Positions 1 through 8,297 of a stretch of 64,000 nucleotides of DNA are shown piece by piece. Below the pieces are notes generated by a model. That model ran no database searches, was not told where the DNA came from, and saw nothing but the letters and a program-made list of their open reading frames with translations. Numbering within the stretch: position 1 is the stretch's first letter; each line of letters begins with the position of its first letter. The DNA comes from Sporofaciens musculi (lineage in GTDB: Bacteria > Bacillota > Clostridia > Lachnospirales > Lachnospiraceae), in contig NZ_WUQX01000001.1 of NCBI RefSeq assembly GCF_009830285.1, positions 620,501 to 684,500 of the forward strand, in the 5' to 3' direction. The position numbers and the translations under genes were made by a program.

Positions 1-786
1 GGAGGAGGAATCGGCGGACTTGTTACGGCTGAGATTCTTAAGGAGCGCGGACATAACCCGACAGTTTACGAAGCAACAGAGAGCGCTGGCGGAAGATTCG
101 TGACAGCAGGTAAGGCTCCTAAGAAGCAGGGCTTTACAGACGCTGTTCTGTGGGAGATTGAAAACTGCAAGAGAATGGGTATTGAGATTAAGACCAATAC
201 AACTGTAACACCTGAGTTAATCGCAGAAGTGAAGCCAGACCATGTAATCATTGCTACCGGTTCTGAGTATGTGAAGCCGGAGATTCCAGGAATTGACAAT
301 GCCGACGTAATTTCCGCAGAGGACGTTCTGAATGGAAAGGCAGAGGCAAAGGGCGAAGTCCTGATTCTTGGCGGCGGTCTGATTGGCTGTGAGACAGCAC
401 AGTATCTGATCGAAAAGGGCGTTAAGGATGTTCGTGTTATGGACAAGAAACGCGTAGGTAACAAATGCGGTATGCTCCGTACCATGTTCATGGATATCGA
501 GTATCCGGGTAAGACGATCCAGAAGAGCATCCGTAGCAATGTGACAAGTATTGGAGATCATGAGATTACATATAAGTTTACAGATAAATCTAAGAAGACA
601 AGCGAGAAGACACGTCACTTCGATACACTCGTAATTGCTATTGGAACCACATCTCGTCCGACAGAGACTCTTACAGCGAAATGTGAGGAATTAGGTATTG
701 CTTACGACGTAATTGGCGACGCTAAGAAGGTTGGCATGGGTATTGATGCTACGGCTGACGCATACGCAGTTGGCAGAACCGTTTAA
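1..786 (+). CDS. Flavin-dependent enoate reductase, BaiCD/BaiH-like, C-terminal part
   Basis: Partial gene entering from upstream; about 261 residues are visible. They match the C-terminal FAD/NAD(P)H half of old-yellow-enzyme / 2,4-dienoyl-CoA reductase proteins (FadH, BaiCD, BaiH), which reduce C=C bonds conjugated to a carbonyl or CoA thioester. Seen: a glycine-rich dinucleotide motif at residues 1-6 (GGGIGG), ATGS at 85-88 and a second Rossmann motif at 124-133 (GGGLIGCETA). The N-terminal FMN/Fe-S barrel, which sets substrate specificity, is outside the window. The next gene is a BaiE-like dehydratase 23 bp downstream, so a steroid or bile-acid-like substrate is the best inference. A generic dienoyl-CoA or aromatic enoate reductase remains possible. 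Confidence 0.85.
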   Translation, partial: GGGIGGLVTAEILKERGHNPTVYEATESAGGRFVTAGKAPKKQGFTDAVLWEIENCKRMGIEIKTNTTVTPELIAEVKPDHVIIATGSEYVKPEIPGIDNADVISAEDVLNGKAEAKGEVLILGGGLIGCETAQYLIEKGVKDVRVMDKKRVGNKCGMLRTMFMDIEYPGKTIQKSIRSNVTSIGDHEITYKFTDKSKKTSEKTRHFDTLVIAIGTTSRPTETLTAKCEELGIAYDVIGDAKKVGMGIDATADAYAVGRTV

Positions 787-809
787 TATCACAGAAAGGA
801 TTAAAGATT

Positions 810-1364
810 ATGACTGTTGAAGAACGTTTGGAAGCATTAGAAAAAGAGCTGCAGCAATTAAAAGATGTACAGGCAATTAAAGAATTGAAGAGTAAATATT
901 TATATGCTATGGACACCAAGGACTGGGAGACGTTTGCGTCTACCATGGCTCCGGATATTGAGACCTCATATTCCGATGGTAAGCTTAAATTCCACGGGCC
1001 GAAGGAGGTAACGGATTATATTTCCAGTACCATGCCTAAGACAGAGGTTACCTTACATCAGGGCCACAATCCGCAGATTTGGTTCGAGAGCGATACCGTT
1101 GCGTATGGCAAGTGGTATCTGCGCGACGAGCTGATTTTCGATAAGGGAGACCCGTATGAGGGGTTGGAGATTAAAGGCTCTGCAATCTATACAGACAAGT
1201 ATGTGAAGATTGACGGACAGTGGTTCATTCAGGACACAGGATATATCCGCGTTTATGAGGAATCCTTCCAGCGCGACTCCACACACCGCGTAAGAATCAG
1301 CATGTTCCGCCCGTCTACAAAGAAAAAGAAAATTGCCAAGAGAAAAACTGTAAAAGAAGATTAA
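810..1364 (+). CDS. BaiE-like steroid/bile acid dehydratase (SnoaL-like fold)
   Basis: 184 residues, close to the usual BaiE length, with start at ATG 810 behind the RBS AGAAAGG. The N-terminus (MTVEERLEALEKEL) resembles bile acid 7-alpha-dehydratase as I recall it. Residues reported as active-site in BaiE (Tyr30, Asp35, His83, and an Arg near 146) have counterparts at the same places: Y30, D35, H83 and R147. Known BaiE removes the 7-alpha hydroxyl from 3-oxo-delta4 cholyl-CoA in the cytoplasm. Pairing with an enoate reductase fits a dehydrate-then-reduce step. The C-terminal tail is unusually lysine-rich (KKKKIAKRK). No other bai gene is visible, so the true substrate is open. Confidence 0.8.
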   Translation: MTVEERLEALEKELQQLKDVQAIKELKSKYLYAMDTKDWETFASTMAPDIETSYSDGKLKFHGPKEVTDYISSTMPKTEVTLHQGHNPQIWFESDTVAYGKWYLRDELIFDKGDPYEGLEIKGSAIYTDKYVKIDGQWFIQDTGYIRVYEESFQRDSTHRVRISMFRPSTKKKKIAKRKTVKED

Positions 1365-1377
1365 TGTAAACAGCTAC

Positions 1378-1412
1378 ATATGCCGCTGTGCCTGTCTGGT
1401 ATGGCGGCATAT
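1378..1412 (+). terminator. Hairpin between bai-like genes and glycan cluster
   Basis: Inverted repeat ATATGCCGC ... GCGGCATAT with a 17-nt loop in the 88-bp gap after the BaiE-like gene, followed by ATTTGC. It probably ends the upstream transcript. The T-tract is weak, so attenuation is also possible. Confidence 0.5.
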
Positions 1413-1452
1413 TTGCGAAACAAAATATAGATCTGATTAGGGGGCGGGAAGG

Positions 1453-2538
1453 ATGCTGCGCAATCTTCGCAGAAAAATATACAAAAAAATACGTTTTGAG
1501 ACATGGTACCGCAAGGCATATTATTATCACCGCAAACGGAATGAAATGGACGAAATTATTGAGAAATATAAGGGAGCTGAGGTGTTTGAAGACCGCAGAT
1601 ATCTGCGGTCCCTGCGTCGGGATATGATTCGCAGCCTTTTTAAATATGGCTCATATTACAGTGAATATTTTCTCTTTGGGTATGATGAAGAAAAGAGTCC
1701 GGAATATAGAGGCTCTTTTATCACAGAAGGAATACGGATGAGCTTCTACCCCCGCATGAACCTTAAGAAGAATACAGACCTTCTGGAAAATAAATACAGG
1801 ACTTATAAGAAATTCCAGGATATGTTCAAGCGTGAGGTCATCCGCATCAAAAAGAATGAGGAGCCCACCGAGGAAAATTTAAAGAATTTAGAAGAATTCG
1901 CAGCCCGTCACGAGAATTTCGTGGTGAAGCCGGTGTATGCGGCTTTTGGTACTGCTGTGAGAATCGAAAATATCGCCATGTACGATTCGGTGGAGGACGC
2001 CCATGTCCGCTACCGGAAGAACGGCGTTGTCATAGAAGAATTAATTGAACAGGGGGAGGCAATGGCGCGTATCCACCCTGGATCAGTCAATACCCTGCGG
2101 ATACCTACGGTGATTATTAAAAACGCCGAGGGCGAGCCGGAGATTCAGTTGTTTCACCCGTCATTAAGAATGGGAAGAGATGGAAGTTTTGTGGATAATT
2201 TTAGCGCCGGAGGAGTCAGCGCCCTTATTGACCCGCAAACCGGTATGATATATACTGATGGTGCAGACAAAAAAGGACATAGTTTTGAGTGCCATCCGGA
2301 CAGTGGAATCAGGTTTCGCGGATTCCAGATTCCGGAATGGGAAGCTGCTGTGTCCATGGTAAAGGAAGCGGCAATGATGATTCCGGATAACCATTACTGT
2401 GGTTGGGATCTGGCGTATAGCAGAGACAGGGGATGGTGTATGGTGGAGGCCAACTGTACGGCGCAGATGGGCGCCATGCAGATGGTGGAGAAAAAGGGCC
2501 GGAAGCATGAGTTGGAGGCATTGATTGCACAGATGTAG
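1453..2538 (+). CDS. ATP-grasp enzyme, sugar-transfer-associated type (1st)
   Basis: 361 residues, ATG 1453 after GGAAGG. It looks like the 'sugar-transfer associated ATP-grasp' family (ATPgrasp_ST), whose members sit in capsule and glycan loci and are presumed to form amide or ester bonds using ATP. Seen: an ATP-binding lysine segment near residue 158 (FVVKPVYAAFG), the strand EELIEQGE near 196, NTLRIPT, the family motif DNFSAGG near 240 and a metal-binding C-terminal segment (GWDLAYS then VEANCTAQMG). The N-terminus is very basic (LRRKIYKKIR). First of nine co-directional genes. No substrate can be assigned from sequence. Confidence 0.8.
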   Translation: MLRNLRRKIYKKIRFETWYRKAYYYHRKRNEMDEIIEKYKGAEVFEDRRYLRSLRRDMIRSLFKYGSYYSEYFLFGYDEEKSPEYRGSFITEGIRMSFYPRMNLKKNTDLLENKYRTYKKFQDMFKREVIRIKKNEEPTEENLKNLEEFAARHENFVVKPVYAAFGTAVRIENIAMYDSVEDAHVRYRKNGVVIEELIEQGEAMARIHPGSVNTLRIPTVIIKNAEGEPEIQLFHPSLRMGRDGSFVDNFSAGGVSALIDPQTGMIYTDGADKKGHSFECHPDSGIRFRGFQIPEWEAAVSMVKEAAMMIPDNHYCGWDLAYSRDRGWCMVEANCTAQMGAMQMVEKKGRKHELEALIAQM

Positions 2539-2592
2539 GCTTAATTTGGCAGCGCTAAGAAACAGACAGATGAAAATTAAGAGGGACATGAG

Positions 2593-3645
2593 ATGGGGCA
2601 GCTATCGGACATAAGAAGGATGATTACCTCAAGAAAATACATACGGGAATTCGCAGAGGATTACGCAGGGAGATACGGGAAGAATCCAAGGGAGGTTTTG
2701 CAGGATATCGTTCAGGCAAAGAAGATGAATCATATTTCCTTTGGAGAGTATGAGTGGATTGGTCACTATGACCTTACGGCTGAACAGAAAAAGACCGTTT
2801 CAACGCTGTGGACTCGTATGGAATTCCGCAAAATGTTTACGGACAGACGCTATATTGGTATGCTTATGAATAAATACATTTTCTCAAAAGTATTCGCAGA
2901 GTTCTATGGACGCCGGTGCGCACAGGCATTGGAGGTTGATGGGGATTTGCTTAAAAGGCTGGGGGATAATGGCGGCCGTGTGGTCTACAAACCGAATTGC
3001 AAGGGGATGGGGAAAGGGATTCGCATCCTTCCGGTGACGACAAAGCAGGAGATTGACGAAGCCTTGGAATGTATCCGCAGCGAAGGAAACGGAATCGTGG
3101 AGGAGTACATCTGTCAGAATGAGGTCTTAAGTGAGCTGTACCCCAAGGCTGTGAGCGTGATTCGTTTTTACTCTGTGTGTTCGCCTCAGGGCGCATTTCT
3201 GTTCGCGCCTGTGCTTACGGTGGCACATCAGAATGAGATTTCTAACGGCTGTCAGGACGCGCTGACCTCCATGGTGGACATACGGACAGGGGAGGTGCTG
3301 ACCCAGGCGGTGGACCAAAATGAGATGGTGGAGTATGAGACGCATCCTGTTACCGGTAAAGCGTTTCAAGGGGTGATGCTTCCTTTTTGGGAGGAAACCA
3401 TTGGAATGATGCGCCGCGTAGTTCCTCTGGCAAGTAAGATTTCCAATATTGGATGGGATGTTGCGATTACGGGAGAGGGGCCGGTGCTTGTGGAGGCGAA
3501 TACGATTCCGGGCTTTACTACCGCGCAGTATTCCGGATTTGGCAGGATAACGCAAGGGTATGGATATCAGCCCTTGTTTGACGCGGTACATGGGATTGGC
3601 TTTGAGGATGACGGACGGTATGAGAAGGTGGTTTTAAAGCTCTGA
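2593..3645 (+). CDS. ATP-grasp enzyme, sugar-transfer-associated type (2nd)
   Basis: 350 residues, ATG 2593 preceded by AGAGGGACATGAG. Same fold as its upstream neighbour but clearly divergent, so not a recent duplication. Seen: the nucleotide-binding segment VYKPNCKGMGKGIR near residue 132, EEYICQNE near 172, a central region ending in TSMVDIRTGE, and the distal metal-binding motif IGWDVAITGEGPVLVEAN near 285. The DNFSAGG motif of the first paralogue is replaced by a CQDALTSM segment, suggesting a different acceptor. The 26-bp gap to the pyruvyl transferase gene supports co-transcription. Confidence 0.78.
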   Translation: MGQLSDIRRMITSRKYIREFAEDYAGRYGKNPREVLQDIVQAKKMNHISFGEYEWIGHYDLTAEQKKTVSTLWTRMEFRKMFTDRRYIGMLMNKYIFSKVFAEFYGRRCAQALEVDGDLLKRLGDNGGRVVYKPNCKGMGKGIRILPVTTKQEIDEALECIRSEGNGIVEEYICQNEVLSELYPKAVSVIRFYSVCSPQGAFLFAPVLTVAHQNEISNGCQDALTSMVDIRTGEVLTQAVDQNEMVEYETHPVTGKAFQGVMLPFWEETIGMMRRVVPLASKISNIGWDVAITGEGPVLVEANTIPGFTTAQYSGFGRITQGYGYQPLFDAVHGIGFEDDGRYEKVVLKL

Positions 3646-3670
3646 CAAGACAGAAAGGAGGGCACGCAGG

Positions 3671-4507
3671 ATGGCAAAGCAGATTAAGGTCTATTATACC
3701 AAACTCCACAATATGGGAGATCAGTTGAATGAGCTGATTCTTGAGAAATGTTTTGGCTATGAGGTCGTGCGCTGTTCTTTTCTGGAGGGAGAGCTGTGCG
3801 CTATTGGAAGCTGTCTGGGGATGTATACCCTGCATGGGACCTTCCCTATGCGAATCAGACAGAGAATCAATGGGATTGCCAGCCCTCATGTGTCAATCTG
3901 GGGAACCGGCTTCATCAATTACTCGGATTGTGAAGGGATATTCTTTAAGAGAGATATGGATTTCTGTGCAGTTCGGGGAGAATTGACGAGGAAAAGGGTA
4001 GAGAAAATGACAGGGAGAACACTGGATATTCCCACGTCCGACGCGGGACTTCTGGCGTCAGAGCTTTTGGAGGTTAAGCCGGAGAAATGTTACGACGTAG
4101 GGATTATCCCCCATCTCTGTGATTTGAAGGACCCCAGGGTGTCAGAGCTTATTGAAAAATATGCCGGCAAATTCATCAATGTAAAGGATGAGCCTATGAA
4201 GGTAATTGAGGAGATTGCAAGATGCAGGTGTGTTCTCTCAAGCAGCCTTCACGGACTGATTGTGGCAGACAGTCTGGGCATTCCCAATCTGCACGTAGTA
4301 TTTGGCGACAGGCTTCTTGGCGACGGCTATAAATTTGACGACTATTATTCCGCCTATGGTATGACGCACACGCCCTATGATTTGCGGACGGAAAGGCTTC
4401 CAGAGCTTTCCATGGTTGAAGATAGATACAGCATCCGCAAGGAGGCGGTTGCAGAGAAAAAGAGGGCACTTAAGGAAGTGTTTCCGTTTCCAGTGACAAA
4501 GGAGTAA
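3671..4507 (+). CDS. Polysaccharide pyruvyl transferase family protein
   Basis: 278 residues, ATG 3671 behind a strong RBS (GAAAGGAGGGC). Family features: N-terminal NMGDQLNELI, GTGFINYS near residue 78, AVRGELTRK, IIPHLCD near 144 and the C-terminal SSSLHGLIVADSLGIP. CsaB/WcaK relatives transfer pyruvate from PEP to a sugar as a ketal, adding negative charge to cell-wall or exopolysaccharide. It lies between ATP-grasp and glycosyltransferase genes, which fits glycan tailoring. Only 5 bp separate it from the next gene. Confidence 0.82.
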   Translation: MAKQIKVYYTKLHNMGDQLNELILEKCFGYEVVRCSFLEGELCAIGSCLGMYTLHGTFPMRIRQRINGIASPHVSIWGTGFINYSDCEGIFFKRDMDFCAVRGELTRKRVEKMTGRTLDIPTSDAGLLASELLEVKPEKCYDVGIIPHLCDLKDPRVSELIEKYAGKFINVKDEPMKVIEEIARCRCVLSSSLHGLIVADSLGIPNLHVVFGDRLLGDGYKFDDYYSAYGMTHTPYDLRTERLPELSMVEDRYSIRKEAVAEKKRALKEVFPFPVTKE

Positions 4508-4512
4508 GAGCG

Positions 4513-5403
4513 ATGGAACAAAAGATGATTTCAGTAGTCATTCCTACATACAACAGAAAAGAGAAGCTTCCCAAGTGCATCGAAAGCGTTCTTAGCCAAA
4601 GCTACAAGAATATAGAGGTTCTTGTGGTGGATGATGCTTCCACAGACGGTACGGAAGAACTGTTTCGTGAGTTTGGGGATTCACGTCTTCATTATCTGAG
4701 ATATGAAACGAACCGAGGGGCATGTTATGCCAGAAATTATGGCGCCAAACGAGCCAAGGGAGAGCTTCTGGCATATCAGGACAGTGACGATGTGTGGCAT
4801 ACGGATAAACTTAAGAAGCAGTATGAATTCCTCTGTATTAGCGGGGCAGATATGTGCTTCTGTGGAATGAACCGCATGTCTGAGGGAGGAAGTCGCTTCT
4901 ATTATCCGGTGCATCCCTTTCATCCGGAGAATGCACTGGAGGAATTTCTTGCCGAGAACAGAGCCAGCACTCAGACGATGCTGATGTATAAAAAGGTGTG
5001 GGAGCAGCTTCAGTTTGATGAAAATATACGCCGCTATCAGGATTGGGATTTTGGCATCCGCGCAGCCGGAAGTTTTACACTGTGCTATCTTCCGGAGGCC
5101 TTGGTGGAGTCTGAGGTGGGCTTAGACAGTATATCCACCAGGGTAAAGTCTTATCCTCATCTGCTTCATCTGCACAACAAGCATGAGAAGCTTTACCGGC
5201 AGTATCCGAACAGTGATGCGGTGATGAACAGGCGTCTGGGAAAGCGGGTCCATCAGACAGATCCGGCTCTGGCGGCGGTACATTTTAAGAAAAGCTTTGG
5301 TTTAAGCCGCAGTTTTTATGATTTTGGCTATTGGATGGCAGATAGTTTTCGGGCCATGTTTTGGAATAAAGGAAGCATGAGCGAAAGGGAGAAGGAAGCA
5401 TGA
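4513..5403 (+). CDS. GT2 family glycosyltransferase
   Basis: 296 residues starting at ATG 4513. A GT-A fold is plain: VVIPTYNRKEKLPKCIESVL at the N-terminus, VVDDASTDGT near residue 39, NRGACYARNYG near 71 and the metal/nucleotide-sugar motif QDSDDVW near 93. A W/D segment (RYQDWDFGIRAAG) follows near 175. No membrane segment is evident, so it probably acts on the inner face of the membrane on a lipid-linked or nascent glycan. The stop overlaps the start of the next gene (ATGA), indicating translational coupling. Donor and linkage cannot be read from sequence. Confidence 0.88.
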   Translation: MEQKMISVVIPTYNRKEKLPKCIESVLSQSYKNIEVLVVDDASTDGTEELFREFGDSRLHYLRYETNRGACYARNYGAKRAKGELLAYQDSDDVWHTDKLKKQYEFLCISGADMCFCGMNRMSEGGSRFYYPVHPFHPENALEEFLAENRASTQTMLMYKKVWEQLQFDENIRRYQDWDFGIRAAGSFTLCYLPEALVESEVGLDSISTRVKSYPHLLHLHNKHEKLYRQYPNSDAVMNRRLGKRVHQTDPALAAVHFKKSFGLSRSFYDFGYWMADSFRAMFWNKGSMSEREKEA

Positions 5404-6281
5404 CAGCGTTTGTAATACTGCATTACCGCGCCATAGAGATGACCAGAACCTGTGTGGAGAGAATAAAGGCATTGGAGGGCAAAAGCCATATTGTAATCGT
5501 TGATAATGCTTCGCCCAACGGCACAGGCAGGATTTTGGAAAAGGAATATGAAAAAGAGAAGATGATTACCGTCCTATTGAACCAGGAAAACGGGGGATTT
5601 GCCAGAGGAAATAACCTTGGAATTTGCTGGGTGTGCAGTCATCTTAAGGCGGATTTTGTGGTTGTGCTCAACAATGATGTGGAGATAGTACAAAAGGATT
5701 TCGCTGTGCAAATTGGCGAGATTTTTAAAGAGCATCCCTTCGATGTTCTTGGGCCGGACATTCTCTCTGTTTTTTCGGGTATCCATCAGAGTCCGAAAAG
5801 CCTTCATGGGTGTACTCTGGAATCAGTGAGGAGAAAGTATGCGAAGGTGAAGAAAAGCAGCAATCCCATTCTGCTTTTGTTAAGCAGCGGTGAGAAGAAC
5901 AGCCCCGCAATCTGGAAACGGGTACAGCGGCGGCAGAGGGCCAAGCAGAAGATTGACTCTTCGGTTTCGGCAGAAGGGGTTGTCCTTCATGGCTCATGTG
6001 TCATTTTTTCCCACCGGTATCTGGCGGCCCATCCGGAGCCGTTCTTTCCTAAGACTTATATGTATTATGAGATGGAGATTCTGGAGTGGCTGTGCCGCCG
6101 TGAGGGAAATGTAATTCGCTATGACCCGTCAATCTCTGTACTGCATTACCAGTACGTGGCTTCCAAGCAGGAATATAAATCCATTGTGAAACGCTCGAAA
6201 TTTGTGATAGAATGTCTCTTAGATTCCCTAAAAGCAGCAGAGGAATTGATTCTTGAAGACAGCGGGGAGGAAAAGGCGTGA
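5400..6281 (+). CDS. GT2 family glycosyltransferase, rhamnosyltransferase-like
   Basis: 293 residues, start ATG 5400 overlapping the previous stop. The N-terminus (FVILHYRAIEMTRTCVE), IVDNASPNGTG near residue 34, NGGFARGNNLG near 63 and the DxD-like NNDVEI near 90 mark a GT2 enzyme of the rhamnosyl/galactofuranosyl-type branch. A middle basic segment (about 145-185) and YYEMEILEWLCRR near 222 replace the usual acceptor motif. It probably extends or side-branches the same glycan as its neighbour. The stop overlaps the GTG start of the next gene. Confidence 0.85.
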   Translation: MTAFVILHYRAIEMTRTCVERIKALEGKSHIVIVDNASPNGTGRILEKEYEKEKMITVLLNQENGGFARGNNLGICWVCSHLKADFVVVLNNDVEIVQKDFAVQIGEIFKEHPFDVLGPDILSVFSGIHQSPKSLHGCTLESVRRKYAKVKKSSNPILLLLSSGEKNSPAIWKRVQRRQRAKQKIDSSVSAEGVVLHGSCVIFSHRYLAAHPEPFFPKTYMYYEMEILEWLCRREGNVIRYDPSISVLHYQYVASKQEYKSIVKRSKFVIECLLDSLKAAEELILEDSGEEKA

Positions 6282-7168
6282 AGAAAAAAAGAATCAGCAA
6301 GACAACCAAGGCGTTTTATATCGCCCTTTCTTATGTGTCGCCCCGTTTGAATACACATCTTCTTTTTCTCAAGAAATTCGGGCGTCTGCCAAATCTTAAA
6401 AATCCGCAGACACTCAACGAAAAACTTCTGAAATTAAAATTAGAAGACTTTGGAAAAAATGAACTGGTTCGACAGTGTGCGGATAAATTTCGTGTGCGGC
6501 AGTATGTGAAAGACTGCGGACTTGGGCATTGTCTAAACGAGCTTCTGGCAGTCTATGACTCGGCAGAGCAGATTGATTGGGACAGCCTTCCTGAGAGCTT
6601 TGCCATGAAATGGAATTTTGGCTGCGGCTACAATCTCATCTGTCCGTCTAAGGATGCTCTGGAGGTTCCAGCGGCAAAGAAAATGCTGGAAAAATGGGGA
6701 CGCGAGCCGTTTTGGGCTTATTTTTCTGAGCTGCAGTATCGTGGTGTTCACAAGAAAATTATTGTTGAGGAATATATTGGAAGCGAAGGAGGAACGCCGC
6801 CAAAGGATTATAAGTTCTATTGCTTTAACGGCAATGCTTATTGCGTCATGGTGTGCGTGGGACGGGAAGAAGGGTGGCCCCGTTTTTATTTCTTTGACAG
6901 AGAGTTCAGGCTTATGCGGATTAACCGTGACTCGGTAAATGCGCCGAAGGATTTTTCAATCCCTAAGCCTTTGGGGCTTTCGGAGGCATTTCAGATTGCC
7001 GACAGGCTGAGTCAGGGCTTTCCCTTTGTGCGGGTAGACTTGTATCTGACGCAGCGAGGCGTGCGTTTTGGGGAAATGACCTTCACGCCGGCGGCGGCCC
7101 TTGATAATAAACGGCTTCCAAAGACAGATCTGCTCTTTGGAAGCTTGATTAAGAGTAGTGTAAAATAA
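6278..7168 (+). CDS. TupA-like ATP-grasp protein
   Basis: 296 residues from a GTG start (6278) behind GGGGAGG. It matches the ATPgrasp_TupA family, named for teichuronopeptide synthesis in alkaliphilic Bacillus. Seen: NPQTLNEKLLKLKL near residue 43, the cofactor-binding CADKFRVRQYVK near 67, FAMKWNFGCGYN near 108, IIVEEYIG near 157, DYKFYCFNG near 173, and the C-terminal FVRVDLYL and FGEMTFTPAAAL. TupA-type proteins are often next to glycosyltransferases and are thought to ligate an amino acid or peptide to a glycan. It is the only TupA-type member among five ATP-grasps here. Confidence 0.85.
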   Translation: MKKKRISKTTKAFYIALSYVSPRLNTHLLFLKKFGRLPNLKNPQTLNEKLLKLKLEDFGKNELVRQCADKFRVRQYVKDCGLGHCLNELLAVYDSAEQIDWDSLPESFAMKWNFGCGYNLICPSKDALEVPAAKKMLEKWGREPFWAYFSELQYRGVHKKIIVEEYIGSEGGTPPKDYKFYCFNGNAYCVMVCVGREEGWPRFYFFDREFRLMRINRDSVNAPKDFSIPKPLGLSEAFQIADRLSQGFPFVRVDLYLTQRGVRFGEMTFTPAAALDNKRLPKTDLLFGSLIKSSVK

Positions 7169-7212
7169 TCAATAAAAGAGACGGGAATTGGTTATAAAAT
7201 AGGAGTTAAATT

Positions 7213-8280
7213 ATGAAAATAGCGGTTTTAGGGGCAGGGAACAGTGGGTGTGCGCTGGCAGCAGACTACGCATGGCGCGGTCATGAGGTGACGCTGATTA
7301 AGACGTCCCACTCCCTCCATGATGATAACTTCCGCCATCTGACTGAGAATGGTGCAGAAATAGAGATGGATGAATTCGGTACAAAAAAGGTCTGCAAAAT
7401 CAGCCATTTGACCAGGGAGGTCAGTGAAGTCAGAGGCCATGAGGTTGTACTTTTGTCTACCCAGACGGGATTTCACCAGGAGGTGCTTAAGAGGGTGCTT
7501 CCCTATCTTGAAGAAGGACAGATTCTTCTGATTAATCCGGGGTATCTCTCCACAGCTTATGCCCTTGGTCTGGGACTTAAGGAGGGCGTCATAGTGGCGG
7601 AGGCTGAGAGTAACTTTATTGACGGGCGGATATGGTCGCCCGGACATTTCAAAGTGGGCTTTCGTAATGTGCGCAATCCTCTCGGTGTCTATCCGGCCCA
7701 AAAGACTGCCCAGGCGGCAGCGGTTTTGGATGAGATGGGAACGCCCTTCGTGTATTTAAAGAGTGTGGCAGAGGCGGCTCTGCATAATCCCAATATGATT
7801 GTACATACAGTGGGCGCGGTCATGAGTATTCCGCGAATTGAGGCCACAAAGGGAGATTACTGCATGTATCATGAGGTGTTCACGCCTTCTGTGTGGACTC
7901 TTTTGGAGGCCCTGGATAGAGAAAAAATGGACATACTGGAAGCTCTGGGCTTTGAAAGACTTGCCTATGCAGAGGCCTGTAAATTCCGAAATAGTCTGGA
8001 CGAACTGCGGGAAGGCCGTGAGGTGTTTTTTGAGTATGCGTCCATGCCCCAGAGGGCGAAGGGCCCCCAGAGTGTGAATTCCAGATACATTACGGAGGAT
8101 GTTCCCCAGGGCTTGGTGCTGATGGAATCCTTAGGACAGGTCCTTGATATTCCGGTTCCTGTGTGTACGGCGTTGATTGAGCTTGCCTCGGCGTCTCTTA
8201 AGACAGATTTCCGCAAGGACGGGCGCACCCTTAAGCGCTTGGGAGAGGAAAATGTACGCAGGATATTGAATATGCACTAG
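7213..8280 (+). CDS. Opine (octopine/nopaline-type) dehydrogenase
   Basis: 355 residues, ATG 7213 after AGGAG. The N-terminal Rossmann motif GAGNSGCALAADYAWRGHEV (residues 7-26) and the catalytic-domain segment LHNPNMIVHTVGA near 196, containing the conserved His, fit the NAD/NADP octopine-nopaline dehydrogenase family. These enzymes condense a 2-oxo acid with an amino acid amino group and reduce the imine to an N-(carboxyalkyl) amino acid. Placement inside a glycan cluster with ATP-grasp ligases suggests it supplies an opine, such as an alanopine- or lysopine-like unit, for attachment. That role is inference. Plain 2-oxo-acid/amino-acid metabolism cannot be excluded. Confidence 0.82.
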   Translation: MKIAVLGAGNSGCALAADYAWRGHEVTLIKTSHSLHDDNFRHLTENGAEIEMDEFGTKKVCKISHLTREVSEVRGHEVVLLSTQTGFHQEVLKRVLPYLEEGQILLINPGYLSTAYALGLGLKEGVIVAEAESNFIDGRIWSPGHFKVGFRNVRNPLGVYPAQKTAQAAAVLDEMGTPFVYLKSVAEAALHNPNMIVHTVGAVMSIPRIEATKGDYCMYHEVFTPSVWTLLEALDREKMDILEALGFERLAYAEACKFRNSLDELREGREVFFEYASMPQRAKGPQSVNSRYITEDVPQGLVLMESLGQVLDIPVPVCTALIELASASLKTDFRKDGRTLKRLGEENVRRILNMH

Positions 8281-8297
8281 AAAAGGGAGGAAGTGGG

